NCBI GenBank assembly: GCA_023678885.1
Contig: CM043005.1
Location: 11,646,314 to 11,710,313 of the forward strand
Direction of reading: 5' to 3'
DNA length: 64,000 bases
Origin: Pogostemon cablin
Lineage: Eukaryota > Streptophyta > Magnoliopsida > Lamiales > Lamiaceae
The translations under genes were made by a program, and so were the position numbers. The notes under the pieces were generated by a model that saw only the letters and a list, made by a program, of their open reading frames with translations, had not been told where the DNA came from and searched no databases. Shown here piece by piece: positions 1 to 10,095 of this stretch. Numbering within the stretch: position 1 is the stretch's first letter; each line of letters begins with the position of its first letter.

Positions 1-9
1 AACTCTAAA

Positions 10-1610
10 TCATGTGTAGGATAATTTTCTTCGTTCTTCTTCAATTGCCTTGAAGCGTAGACAATAAACCTTTCCTTCTTGCATGAGAACGCATCCTAAT
101 CCTTGTCTCGAGACGTCGCTATAAATGGTAAATTCTCCAATCGCTGGGTCTGGCAAAGCAAGAATAGGAGTTGAAACGAGTCGTCTTTTCAATTCTTGAA
201 ATGTTTCCTCGCATTCTTCACTCCATTCAAATTTTACCCCTTTCCGAGTCAATTTAGTCAAAGATGAAGCCAATAACGAAAAGTCTTTGACAAACTGTTG
301 ATAATATCCAGCTAATCCCAGAAAACTACGAATCTCTGTCACATTCTTTGGACGCTCCCAATCTAGTATAGCTTGAATCTTCACTGGATCGACGTAGATT
401 CCTTCTTTAGAAATGTGATGACCCAAAAAGCTTACCTCATGAAGACAAAATTCACACTTCGAGAATTTAGCATAAAGCTGATTTTCTCTGAGAATGTTCA
501 GAGCAATTCTTAGATGATGAGAATGCTCGTCGTCCGATTTAGAATAAATAAGAATGTCATCAATGAAGATGATGACAAACTTATCTAAGTACGGCTGAAA
601 GACCCGATTCATAAGATCCATAAAAGCTACAGGAGCATTTGTGAGTCCAAAAGGAATAACACATAATTCAAAATGACCGTATCTGGTTCGAAAAGCAAAC
701 TTAGGGATATCAGATTCCCTAATCTTGAGTTGGTGATAATCAGATCGCAAATCAATTTTTGAGAACAAAGTTGCTCCTTGCAATTGATCAAACAGATCAT
801 CGATTCTTGGAAGAGGATATTTGTTCTTGATTGTCACCTTGTTCAATTGACGGTAGTCGACACACAGACGAAGTGATCCATCTTTCTTCTTGACAAAAAG
901 AACTGGAGCACCCCACGGAGATGTGCTAGGTCGTATGAACCCCTTCTCCGAAAATTCCCCAAGTTGTGTCTGGAGTTCCTTGAGCTCAGCAGGCGATATT
1001 CGATATGGAGTAATCGATATAGGTGTGATTCCAGGAAGTACGTCAATGGAAAAATCAATCTCTCGATTCGGAGGTTGTCCTGGTAAGTCTTCGGGAAAGA
1101 CATCAGGAAATTCATTCACGATCGGGATGTCATCTAGTTTAGTTTCAGAAAGAGAAGTATCGATGACAAATGCCAAGAATGCCTTACAATCCTTACGCAT
1201 TAATTTATGCGCAGTCAGCATTGAAATAAAATAGAGGGATCTCGTTTGAAGTTTACCTTCAAAAACAAGGTTTGAGAATCCTTGTCTACGAAAAATAATA
1301 AGCTTCTCGTGGCAGTCGAGAATTGCATGATGAGAAGAAAGCCAATCCATGCCAAGAATAACATCAAGATCAATCAAAGGCAATGGTATCAATTCAGCCT
1401 CTAGAATGACATCTTTGATCTTCAATGGACAACCAAAGAATACCAAATCACGAATTAGACGCTCTTCAAGAGGGGTATGAACGATGATTCCAGGTGATAA
1501 ATATGTGATAGGATAATCTAAGATCGCAGTCAGATCATCCCGGATATAAGACCTATCAGAACCTGGGTCAAATAAAGCGTAGACCTGATGGTCTCCCACA
1601 AACACATAGC
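10..1610 (-). CDS. pol: gypsy pol: protease, reverse transcriptase and start of RNase H
   Basis: An open frame of about 531 codons. Residues are numbered from the GTG at 1603-1605. The aspartic protease active site is FDPGS (D13; most plant families have DTG, DSG or DPG here) with the downstream LGMDWL motif at residues 84-89. A FPDVFPEDLPG linker (166-176) precedes RT: GFIRPSTSPWGAP from 222, KIDLRSDYHQ around 283-292 (the usual G of LRSGYHQ is D), PFGLTNAP 318-325, catalytic FIDD 347-350, LGHHISKEG 394-402. RNase H begins with YSDVSRQGLG (about 495-504, acidic D497 kept). The frame then goes wrong at codon 513, within a TTT run at 66-68, and stops at the TGA at 10-12. There is no upstream ATG in frame, and the frame joins gag only if the interval 1611-1750 is removed, so the true product would be a Gag-Pol fusion. 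Confidence 0.93.
66..68 (-). other. frameshift in gypsy RNase H (one extra T in a T run)
   Basis: After the glycine-lysine at codons 511-512 the reading frame loses RNase H similarity. The recognisable YASRQLK-type continuation is present one base out of frame, consistent with a single extra T in the TTT run (AAA on the plus strand). It ends the open frame 19 codons later at 10-12. A sequencing or assembly homopolymer error is an alternative explanation. Confidence 0.7.
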
Positions 1611-1750
1611 CTAAAGAAGCAATATTAAGTGAGATTGTGATTTAAAAATTCGGAAAGATAGAATTTCTTACGAATGTTTTATTCATAATCAAGTGGCATA
1701 ACAAGGCGGGGTTAGATCTAGCATGTGAAAATGCTCAAATTATAAATTAC
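1611..1750 (-). other. probable spliced intron between gag and protease of the gypsy element
   Basis: On the minus strand the interval starts GTAATTTATAATTTG and ends TTGCTTCTTTAG, so it has GT-AG borders, a U-rich body typical of plant introns, a pyrimidine-rich 3' end and CTCAC/CTTAAT branch-like sequences about 15-25 nt upstream of the AG. It is 140 nt long, not a multiple of three. Unspliced, the gag frame runs five bases into the intron region and on to a TAA at 1740-1742. Removing it joins the VVIG end of gag to YVFVGD of protease in phase 1, with the spacing to FDPGS that intronless relatives have. Seen: borders, stops and frame. Inferred: actual splicing. Confidence 0.6.
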
Positions 1751-3180
1751 CTATCACAACCTTCGGATCTGAGCGAGCCTCTTCCTGGGAAATATGAAAT
1801 ACTCTAGTTTGCTTCCTTCCTTGCATAGGTGATTGAGTACTAGGGCCGCTTGAGGCATCGGGCACTCTGGTAGCTGCAGATCGAGTATCTCTGGGTGTAG
1901 AATATGTTAGTTTACCACGAAGCTGACCAGAACCCTGACTGCTCGCTCCCATAAGCTGAGGACAAGAACTTTACATAAGCCCCGGCTGTCGCACTGAAAA
2001 CATACTTGAGGAGCCTTACAGGGGCCGTCGTGATATTTTAAGCAATTCTGGCACTTGCGATTTTCACCAACCGATCCCGAGACATTGCTCCCGCCTCTAC
2101 TAAACTGCTCCCGAAGTTGAGGAAAACTAATAGATACCGAACTTGGTGCGCCACGCAAAGATCCCACACCCCTATACACATTCGATGCATTTCCTGGAAA
2201 TGCGCTCCCTTGCCTTTTCTTTTGAGATCGTTCTGCAAGCTTATGTCTCGCATGAACTAAACTTTCTACCCTCAGGGCTTCTTCTTCAGATCGTCAAGAC
2301 TCTCGTACTTGTCTCCGGACTTGACGCGATCTCGAATATTTAAATTAAGACCATCTTCAAATCTCTTGCATAAGTCTCTCATCATATATGACTCAGGAGC
2401 GAATTCTCGCAATTCAAAAAATTTGCTTTCGTACTCCACAACCGACATAATGCCTTGAAAGAGGTTGAAGAACTCCTTTCTCTTTTGATCCTTGATGTAC
2501 TGAGAGAAGTATCGATCTTTGAATCGTTCCACAAAGATAGCCCACGTAATAGTAACCGAAGATGTCTCCTTTAGATTCTGCCACCATCATCGTGCATCTG
2601 GGCCTAACAGCTTGGTCGCAATGACCACACGATAACATTCTTCAATCATCAAGGTGTCAAAGGTCTCTGTAATCTCCTTTAACCATGCCCCCGCTTTAGA
2701 AGCATCTCTTGCACCGTCAAATTTCAAAGTCCCCATGTTTTCAACTGCTTTCACCAAATCAGGTATAAAAAGTGCACCTCGAGAAGTAGAACCTCCTAAA
2801 GCCATTTTTGGAGTAAAAACTGGTACATTAGTTGTAGGTCGAATCAGTTCATTAGCACGAAAAACCTCTTCAGTGACAGTCGTAGTCGTATGAGCCGTTG
2901 TAGGTGGTGGAACACCATGTATTCGAATGTGATCATAATACAATTGGTACTGCTCTGGTGTCATCATGTGCTCAACCCGCAACTGGGCCCGTGGTTGCTC
3001 TACCTGGGAAACCGGCACCCTATGATCAGAATTGATAGGGTCCATAATCGTCGGAGGAATGGCATGCTCAGAAGAAACATGTCCTCGAGGTCCACGAGGA
3101 ACAGAAGAGAATAGAGGACTCGGAGGATCACGAGGAGCGTGTCCTCAACCTCAATCTCGACGACGAACTGGAGGTGCCAT
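1751..3180 (-). pseudogene. gag: gypsy gag (capsid plus zinc knuckle), disrupted
   Basis: The structural Gag polyprotein of the gypsy element, about 476 codons. The start is taken as ATG 3178-3180 (MAPPVRRRD), which lies just downstream of the primer site. The frame carries in-frame TGA stops at 3151-3153, 3145-3147 and 2587-2589 and is otherwise continuous down to 2272. Gag signatures include TPEQYQLYYDHI, the LKFDGARDASKAGAWLKEI segment and the capsid part WAIFVERFKDRYF...DQKRKEFFNLFQG (about 2440-2580). Past 2272 the frame shifts, and a CCHC-rich region follows (CQNCLKYHDGPCK, CFQCDSRG, about 1985-2080). It shifts again inside the second knuckle near 2000. The last part, ending QEEARSDPKVVIG, is the conserved gag-protease linker and abuts the probable intron. 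As it stands it cannot make full-length Gag. Confidence 0.85.
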
Positions 3181-3303
3181 AATGACTGAAAGGAAGTAAG
3201 GAAAGAAAATGCAAGGTCAACATCAAGGCAATACGATACTTTAGGATGACATAGAAACAAAGTTGGACCCATTGGCTCGACTCAAAAAGAATGAGAATCA
3301 TAA
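3181..3303 (-). other. gypsy 5' leader between primer site and gag
   Basis: This short untranslated stretch between the primer-binding site and the proposed gag ATG is AT-rich. I see no open frame or other motif in it. Confidence 0.6.
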
Positions 3304-3321
3304 AACCAGGCTCTGATACCA
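3304..3321 (-). other. gypsy primer-binding site (initiator-Met tRNA type)
   Basis: On the minus strand TGGTATCAGAGCC begins seven bases after the end of the LTR. This is the classic plant retrotransposon PBS complementary to the 3' end of tRNA-iMet. It fixes the element's orientation and the inner LTR border. Confidence 0.88.
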
Positions 3322-4320
3322 AGAAAGTTGTCACGCCCCGACCCCAGACAGAATGCGACAACCGCCACGTTAACCATAAATTTCGCTGAATGGGTGCACT
3401 CCACTCCACAAAGTTTATAGAAAACGTAAGGCTTGCTATCAAGTACCTGTAGAACTGAACAACTGATAACAACGGGTACAACCTGAGGACATCATCTCAT
3501 AAAGTATCAACAAGGATTTACAAAGTTACAAAATACAACGATGTAACTTAGTTTAAAGAAAATATACATGAACGATATAACATCGCGAGAGTACCAAAAA
3601 GAACATCAAGGGGGTCACCAAATATAAACTATACAATCTCGCCAATGAATCCGTAAATTTACATAAAAGAGAAAGTACCCAAAACACTGATTGGATGACG
3701 AGCAAACGATAGGCAAACCTCCAACCAAAACGATATCAACAGCCTGAAAAGGAAAGAATGATGGGGGTGAGCAAAACCACTAGCTCAGTGAGGTGATAAG
3801 CCGGTCACCCCGACCCTTATCGAAGCATGTATTCCCACTCGTGGTTCATAACATAAAATCCAACATTTCGTCCCACAATAACTATTTCTCACTCAGTATA
3901 CATATTAATGAAAATAAAAAACCTTAGTGCACATTTACGAATAACACAATTAGTTCAAACAACATGTTATTACATAAAAGACGCGTGGGTAGTCAATATC
4001 CTCCTCGAACTGAGCTCTCCGTCGAGAGACAGTCCAAACCCGTCACCGTTACTCTAGATAAAATGCACATTAATATTCTTTCTCTACACGCCAAGTGCTA
4101 AAGTTCACAATTCATTATCGACGTGAATACTTGAAATGATCAAACATATAAACATATATGACATGCATGTCCCACACCGGTGACGTTGACTGAGCCTATA
4201 AAAGACTGATCCATCTAACGATCACCCTCCAGAGTATCAGTATTTGGCAAATGGACAGGTGCCCCGTTAGATCTAACTCACCCGGGTTTGCCAAGCAACT
4301 GGCAACTTGGTTGTCACTCT

Positions 4321-4405
4321 AACTCACCCGAACCGCGACAATTCGGGCTACTTAATCAATGTCGCTCCAACTCACCCGAACCGTGACCAATTCGGGCTAC
4401 TTAAC
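4321..4405. repeat. 48-bp direct repeat inside gypsy LTR
   Basis: AACTCACCCGAACCG starts at 4321 and again at 4369, each followed by AATTCGGGCTACTTAA. A weaker, partial relative (CTAACTCACCCGGG) precedes them around 4270. This looks like a local LTR tandem duplication of unknown role. Confidence 0.75.
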
Positions 4406-5437
4406 CTTGGTACCAGGCATACATATGCATATGCATCATAAGATGAATAACGACTCAAGTTAGAGTCTTAATTGGTACACAAGAATAACCAGAAATCAAT
4501 TCTCAAATAATTCACAATAAATGCTATCAGATATCGAGCCGGCAAGGCTCTTCAACATAAGTTAAAATCAATAACACTCATAAAATGGCTAACAGGATCT
4601 AACCAGAGCAATCGAGCCAATCAGGCTCTTTACCACATAACACAATACCAAATAATTTTCTTATCAATTAACTAAAACTAAAATAAATGCACATTTATCG
4701 AGGGTCCACACTTCCCACAAGAGAAGGCGTTCCCGAATTATCAACTCACAAGGAAGTGATTAACTCTCTCCGAAATCTGAAGTCGGTCCCTTGCCCTTCG
4801 TCGATGGTTGTTTACCTAGAAAGGAGATGAGCAATTAAAGACAAATCAAATATAACTAACTATTAGTGGTAACATCACCTTTCATTGCTAAAACAAATCC
4901 TAATCGAGTTCGAACGAGTCGATATTAAATAAAAATGGCATGTAACTCCTTAACATCAGTTCCCAATCCCACATAACCCATTTCAATACATTAACTAAAT
5001 GAAACGATAGAAAATAAATTTGAATTCGACATAAAAATTCTAAAATTTTCCAGCTAGCGGCAGTTTATGAGAAAAATCATAACTAATTGTAGAATAATCG
5101 GATTGAGGCGTTTCAAGTGGCTATGGAAAGCTAACGAGTTCAGCTACGTAAATTAAGTTTGCAAACTTTCGAGGGCAATAGCTATGTCAAAATAAGTTCG
5201 AATAGTCTGCGAATTACCCACATACCAAAAAGAAAAACCCCACAAAATTACAAAACCATGGAAGAAGGAATCTTAATTCACACATCACTTACCTCAAAAC
5301 AACTTAGAAACCACCTAGGATGAGGGTTGTAAGGGAGAATTTGATCAACAAGGGTTTCTCCTCTTCACTCTCTTCTTTCCCCTCTTTTGTTTTTCTTCTC
5401 CCGTTCTTTTTTTTTTTTTTTAACTTTAGCCTTAATA

Positions 5438-5445
5438 ATTATATA
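5438..5445 (-). promoter_or_regulatory. candidate TATA box of gypsy LTR
   Basis: The minus strand reads TATATAAT. It lies just downstream, in element sense, of the GGGCC-repeat block and about 2.1 kb before the LTR inner border, as expected for the U3/R region. The start site is unverified. Confidence 0.45.
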
Positions 5446-5470
5446 TCAGGCTATTTAAGTGCGCTGAAAC

Positions 5471-5696
5471 TTTGGGCCACAAAATAATAAATAAATAAGT
5501 TTGGGCTTTCTAAAAAAAAAATCTAGTTGGGCTAAGATAGGGCTGGCCTTTTGGGCCATAAAAATAAATAAATAGGTTTGGGCTTTCTAAAAAACAATCT
5601 AGTTGGGCTAAGATAGGGCTGACCTTTTGGGCCATAAAAATAAATAAATAGGTTTTGGGCTTTCTAGAAAAAATCTAGTTTGGCTAAGATATTATA
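5471..5696. repeat. about 77-bp tandem repeat (x2.9) with TGGGCC motifs in gypsy LTR
   Basis: Three consecutive units start with GGGCC at 5474, 5553 and 5629 (spacing 79 and 76 bp). Each contains TAAATAAATA, TTTGGGCTTTCT, CTAGTTGGGCTAAG (CTAGTTTGGCTAAG in the third) and, in the first two, GATAGGGCTG. The GGGCC/AGCCC cores resemble plant site II (TCP-bound) promoter elements and sit upstream of the TATA-like box. Confidence 0.8.
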
Positions 5697-5700
5697 AACA

Positions 5701-6354
5701 TGAAGGAAATACGCATCGAAACAAAGGAAATATTGATCATAACATGCAAATGAGCATCAAAACAAAGGAATTTGCATTGAAACGAAGGAAACATTGATCA
5801 TAACAAGCCAATAGAGCATCAAAATGAAGGAATATGCATCGAAACAAAGGAAACGTTGATCATAACAAGCGACTGAGCATAAAAATGAAGGAATATGCAT
5901 CTAAACAAAGGAAATATTAATCATAATATGCAGATAAGCATCAAAATGAAGGAATACGCATAGAAAGGAAGGAAATCTTGATCTTAACCAATGAATGAAC
6001 TACAAAATGAAGAAAATACGCATCGAAAAGAATGAAATGTTGGTAATAACAAGCGAATGAGCATCAATAAGAAGGAAATGTGCTTCGAAGCGATGGAAAT
6101 GGTGATCATAACAAGAAAATGAGTATCAAAATGAAGGAAATATGCATAGAAACGAAGGAAATATTGATGTAATTAGAGAATGAGCATCAAAATGAAGGAA
6201 TATGCATTGAAATGAAGGAAACGTTGATCACAACAAGCGAATGAGCATCAAAAAGAAGGAAATATACATCGAAATGAAGGAAAATGTTGATCATAACATG
6301 CGAATGATCATCAAAATGAAGGAAATATGCATCGAAATGAAGGAAATGTTCATC
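5701..6354 (-). repeat. 21-bp satellite remnant, left subfamily, minus polarity
   Basis: About 10 units of a roughly 62-bp trimer of 21-bp monomers: GAGCATCAAAATGAAGG, ATGCATCGAAACGAAGG and GTTGATCATAACAAGCG-type monomers in order. The same trimer resumes at 15410, so the Athila-like element interrupts one array. Polarity is opposite to the main array right of 16905. The short open frame on the minus strand is a by-product of the period. Confidence 0.93.
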
Positions 6355-6960
6355 TCTCACATATTGAAGTATTGGGTATTTATACACCTTGGGAGGCTTC
6401 TAGAAGGATTCTGATTTTTTTCCAGGATTTTACACAGCACGAATCGTGCTCTGCCAAACGGCCATAAGGTGGCCGTGTCGTGTAAACTAATACTCCCGCA
6501 CGGCCTTTTCTTACAGGGCCGTGTTGATGACACGGCTCGTGCTGCCAACACGACTCATGCGACTGGACACGGCCTTAAGGTACTCGTGTTGAATGAATAG
6601 GTGTCGCCGCACGGCCATCGCTTACAGGGCATTGTTGGCTACATGGCCCGTGTTGGTACTGACTCCTGTATTTCTTCACTGTTTTGACTCGTTCTCCCTC
6701 GTTTCAACTCCGAATTGAGATCCGCTTTTTCCTACGTCTTCCTTATCATATCTAGCATCAAAATAACAAAACACAAAATCTATGAAACATACATAAAAAG
6801 TTACTAAAATCTAGGTGAAAACACAAAACATAATAAGCTCATTCACACACATTTCCATGAAAACACAAAACACAACCAAATAACACATAAAATACGGATA
6901 AAAATATACGAAAACACACAGAAAAAAATACTAAAATCTAGGTGAAAATATCACTCATCA
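6355..6960 (-). repeat. truncated 3' LTR of the Athila-like element
   Basis: 6355-6756 matches 13164-13530 in the right LTR (shared starts CTCTCACATATTGAAG, shared end CTTATCATATCTAG). 6833-6960 matches the LTR part of the 391-bp repeat unit. The equivalent of 12120-13160 is missing at the satellite junction. It contains a CACGG-rich GC patch (about 6470-6660) also present on the right, where about 35 bp are deleted. Confidence 0.85.
6377..6384 (-). promoter_or_regulatory. TATA box in left (3') LTR of the Athila-like element
   Basis: The minus strand reads TATAAATA, preceded in element sense by TTCTAGAA at 6398-6405, a minimal heat-shock-element core. The same pair is present in the right LTR. 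Confidence 0.55.
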
Positions 6961-6977
6961 CACCCCCAAATTTAAAG
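6961..6977 (-). other. polypurine tract of the Athila-like element
   Basis: On the minus strand CTTTAAATTTGGGGGTG lies directly before the LTR start TGATGAGTG. This is the plus-strand primer site typical of Athila/Tat gypsy elements. It marks the inner border of the left LTR. Confidence 0.8.
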
Positions 6978-9132
6978 TGTTGTGCGTCTCCGCACAACAA
7001 AAATGATAAACCAAGGAGAGTTATTTTCACCTAGGAAAAGACTAAACGAACATAAGTAACAACACATCAATTATAATAAGAATGACAATTTATGCTAAGT
7101 CATCCTACAACATTAGATTCATGACATGAAGAATAAACAAGTTCAATCTAAAGAGAATGATAGTGTAATACAGTCCCTTTTTAGTCCAAGCCTCACATAG
7201 ATATCAATTTCACTCAACACTCTTTAAAGTAGGGTAAAACAACACTCATCAATCGATTGGCTCGACTCGCTATAAGCTTGCTCGTGGACTACATTCATAA
7301 ACCACCAAAGTTTAAATTAATGATCAAAAAGGTCTTTATTTGGGATGTAATGATAGACTCTTTGGTAAGGTAGGAAGAGTATGGATAATAGTGACTAACA
7401 AGTGTAAGTAATCGAAGAGATGATCAACTTCCTCAACTTCTCCACTTTTTTTCTTCATTTCTCAACTTTGGTAATCACAAGCACTAATCATCAACTTTCC
7501 TTAGATTTTGAGCTTCTTTTAATGCATGCTTCCTTCTTTGAACTTTTAAGTACTTGAGCATATTGTTATTGATTTGCTCATTTTCTTATTTTGAGGTTGC
7601 ATGTTCATTCTTGTTTGTGCTCTTTTTCATCCTTTTTTCTTGCTTGTTTACCATTTCCTTTCTTTTCTTGCACAATTCTCATCAAACCTTTCTAAACCAC
7701 ATCTCCTCAATCACTCACACAAAAGGTATGTATGTAAGGCTCAAGTGGGTAATTAAGGCTTGTAGTGTGCTAAATTCACAATAAAATGGCTTTAAGGCTC
7801 AAAGTGGTTGACTAGGGATGATGTTCAAGGTGGGGAAATATATGGTAATGACTATAAATGACAAGGATGGCCTTAGATCATTTCACTAATCTCCACAAAT
7901 CGGGCTCATTCCTATAGTCCTTGAGCAAGTTCTAGCTTATCAAAACTCAATCGATCCACTCATGAAGGAAAAAACCATGTATGCACGGTTGAGGCTCAAA
8001 TTCTCACAAGCTTGTGCTCGGACCTTAGGAAACTTGTTACACCACATTCATCTCAAAATTGAACAAGTTAAGTAAAACTTGTCACAATTCGAAAGTGTAG
8101 AGATTCTTAATCATAACTTATCATCACTTACTACCACAACATATCACCACTCATGTTCAAAAATAACTCACAACATACCAAAACAAACCACCAAACATAC
8201 CAAGACAAAAATAAAAAAACACACAAAACATAAAATAAAGACTCAACAAACAAGAAACAAAACAATCATATAACATGCAAAAACAAAAATCACTATCATT
8301 AACAATAAAGCACACATTCTATATCATCCATAACAATGTAAGCTCACAATCATCCCAACCTTGATTGAAAAGGAAATCCTAAATAATGAAAATAAACATC
8401 CCAAAAACATAACACATGAAGTAGCATGCTAATCCATTCAATCCAAATCAAAATCAATTAGAAGTGATAAAGTATAGAGTACTCCCTCAATAGGCATTTG
8501 GTAAAGAAAACGTTAGCTCCAAGCTCCATTCGTGCTTCCAATACCTTTCATTCATGCTCAAAACACTCAACAACACCATTAGCTCAACAATTGCCTTAAA
8601 AATATGGATTCACATGCACTTCAACACAACCAATCATACCAAAATCCAACCAAACTCATGAGAAAATTTTAAAATTTGGGTGAATTTTACAAGAAGACCT
8701 TTCATCATCAATATATCATCATATCAAACACACTTAAGTGGTGAGTCACACCACACACTCTCCCCCCAAACTTAAATCGAACTAAGAGGTGAGAATTAAG
8801 TTTGCAAAAAGTGGTGGGACTTACCCTTGTAGTTTCCATTGATGATCTTCTTGTGAAGAAGTAAACGCATCCACACGACTCAAGCTATGTTCACCATGCA
8901 CTTTCCCCCCAAACTTGACTCGATACAAGAGTCGAGAATTAAGTTTGCAACAAATGGTGACATTTTTACTCAAATCCATGAAGCTCTTCTCCTTTCTGCA
9001 ACATTCTTTTTCTCACGAGCACAATCCACCTACAAGACCAAAATCAACAAAAAGCATCAAAATAACAAAAGAATGGGTTGCCTCCCATTTAGCGCTAAGT
9101 TTAACGTCTTCAAGCCGGATGGAATTTTACGA
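6978..9132 (-). other. non-coding 3' region of the Athila-like element
   Basis: About 2.1 kb without a credible gene. 6961-7229 is the single-copy source of the internal part of the 391-bp repeats at 13531-15409. 8090-8300 is an A/C-rich low-complexity stretch. Two further G-runs on the minus strand (AAGTTTGGGGGG at 8764-8775 and 8905-8916) lie within a direct repeat about 140 bp apart (8764-8818 and 8905-8958). At 9074-9107 the minus strand has TTAGCGCTAAATGGGAGGC, a stretch I recognise from the segment following pol in many plant gypsy elements, which suggests that the polymerase region was deleted between it and the protease. Confidence 0.6.
8764..8958. repeat. direct repeat carrying extra polypurine-like tracts
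   Basis: CCCCCCAAACTT...GAGAATTAAGTTTGCAA occurs at about 8764-8818 and again at about 8905-8958. Both copies carry a G6 run on the minus strand resembling the true PPT at 6961. Their role is unknown. Confidence 0.65.
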
Positions 9133-10095
9133 TCATTGGACCAAATGATGGTCCATCCCACTTTCTCCTCGCATTCTCACTTTAAACAGTAGCTTGGCCT
9201 TCTTCTTGTTCACTACCTTAACCTCACCATTCTTGCTTACAAGCATCAAATCGTCATTGAGAAGTGATTCTAGTGGACTTCCTCTTTCTCCTTTGTCGAG
9301 TTTCCAATTGAGCTCCGATGCTTTCATCCTATTAACATCACAAGAAGACAAGTTAGCATTTGACAATTTCATATAATCATGAAGAAATGAATTTAAATTG
9401 TCAAAGAGAAGAGAATCATGATCATCAAAATCATCCGGAGGCTTTAAGTGAGACTTGGCTCCTTTTTCCTTCTTACACATGAACGTGACACTCTTTCCTT
9501 TTGAGCTTAAGGATAACTCTTCTCTACCAACATCAATTCTTGCTCTTCCCATAGCTAGAAATGGCCTTCCTAAAATGAGTGGAACTTTGGGGTCCGCCTT
9601 CACTTCCAAAATCATGAAGTCGACCGGGAAAGCTAGCCCCTTCACCTTTACCTCCACGTCTTCAACAATTCCTAGTGGCTTCACAACCTCACCATTGACA
9701 ACTTCAAGACGGATAGTAGTAGGCTTTAGCTTTCCAATTGCAAGGTCTTTGAACGTGGCATGAGACATCACGTTAACGCTTGCCCCCAAGTCACACAATG
9801 CATCAAGGGTACCTTTCTTTTCAAAATCACAAAGGATTATGAACTTCCCCGGATCACCAACTTTTGTAGGCCCCCCTTTTTGCATTGATCCACTTGCTTC
9901 GGGTTGCTCTTCTTTCCTTTTTTTCTCATACTTTTTCTTGAGCTCTTTCACATACTCCTCAAACTCCTTTTTCTTCTCCTCTTTTACAAACATTTGTGGA
10001 TAGGGAATAGGGAATGGAGTGATCAGAATATCCCAATAATCACGTTTGTACTCCTCTTCTTTACCCTTTTCTTCCACTTTCTTTTCCTCTTGCAC
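9133..10095 (-). CDS. Athila-like aspartic protease segment
   Basis: A frame of 320 codons (numbered from the GTG at 10093-10095; the same frame is open about 12 codons further up). It starts with a K/E-rich linker (about 1-65) containing the ITPFPIPYPQ motif seen before the protease in Athila/Tat polyproteins. The retropepsin part has CDLGASVNVMS with catalytic D102, VNGEVVKPLG around 133-142 and the C-terminal ILGRPFL at 174-180. After about residue 200 the tail (FDDHDSLLFDNLNSF) has no domain I recognise, and it ends in DHHLVQ at 9133. An autonomous element would continue into RT; here the frame stops and no polymerase follows. The expected role is cleavage of Gag in virus-like particles. 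Reaching it from gag requires passing one TAA and a +1 frame change. Confidence 0.85.
   Translation of the reverse strand: MQEEKKVEEKGKEEEYKRDYWDILITPFPIPYPQMFVKEEKKKEFEEYVKELKKKYEKKRKEEQPEASGSMQKGGPTKVGDPGKFIILCDFEKKGTLDALCDLGASVNVMSHATFKDLAIGKLKPTTIRLEVVNGEVVKPLGIVEDVEVKVKGLAFPVDFMILEVKADPKVPLILGRPFLAMGRARIDVGREELSLSSKGKSVTFMCKKEKGAKSHLKPPDDFDDHDSLLFDNLNSFLHDYMKLSNANLSSCDVNRMKASELNWKLDKGERGSPLESLLNDDLMLVSKNGEVKVVNKKKAKLLFKVRMRGESGMDHHLVQ

Larger units (their letters stand above)
1..5700 (-). mobile_element. Ty3/gypsy LTR retrotransposon, 5' part (chromovirus/Tekay-like), cut by window start
   Basis: Reading the minus strand from 5700 downwards gives LTR, Met-tRNA-type primer site, gag, a probable intron, protease, reverse transcriptase and the beginning of RNase H; the rest of RNase H, integrase and the 3' LTR lie beyond the window. 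The protease-before-RT order and the RT motifs are those of Ty3/gypsy; the close match to the plant chromovirus type (FIDDILIYS, LGHHISKEGI, FLGLAGYY) is from family knowledge. The element abuts 21-bp satellite at its 5' end, so it was probably inserted in the array. It is broken by several stops and frameshifts and is not autonomous as it stands. The 5700 boundary is inferred from TGT...ACA ends and the resumption of satellite; the second LTR needed to prove it is not in view. Confidence 0.88.
3329..5700 (-). repeat. 5' LTR of the gypsy element
   Basis: On the plus strand it begins TGTCACGCCCCGACCCC, so the element-sense LTR ends ...GGGGCGTGACA, an end common in plant chromovirus LTRs. The outer end is placed at ...TTATAAACA (5700), where satellite resumes, giving short TGT...ACA inverted termini and a length near 2.37 kb. 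Internal features are a 48-bp repeat (4321-4405), related GAGCC...AGGCTC segments near 4535 and 4613, a TATA box at 5438-5445 and a triple GGGCC-bearing repeat at 5471-5696. No coding frame of note. The 5700 end is an estimate because no second LTR is in the window. Confidence 0.72.

Noticed and set aside
890..1234. Plus-strand frame opposite gypsy pol
   Set aside because: Antisense shadow of the RT/protease frame; the minus-strand protein has clear domains.
7554..7784. Plus-strand 76-codon hydrophobic frame in the 3' non-coding region
   Set aside because: T-rich low-complexity DNA, no homologous domain recognised, inside a retroelement.
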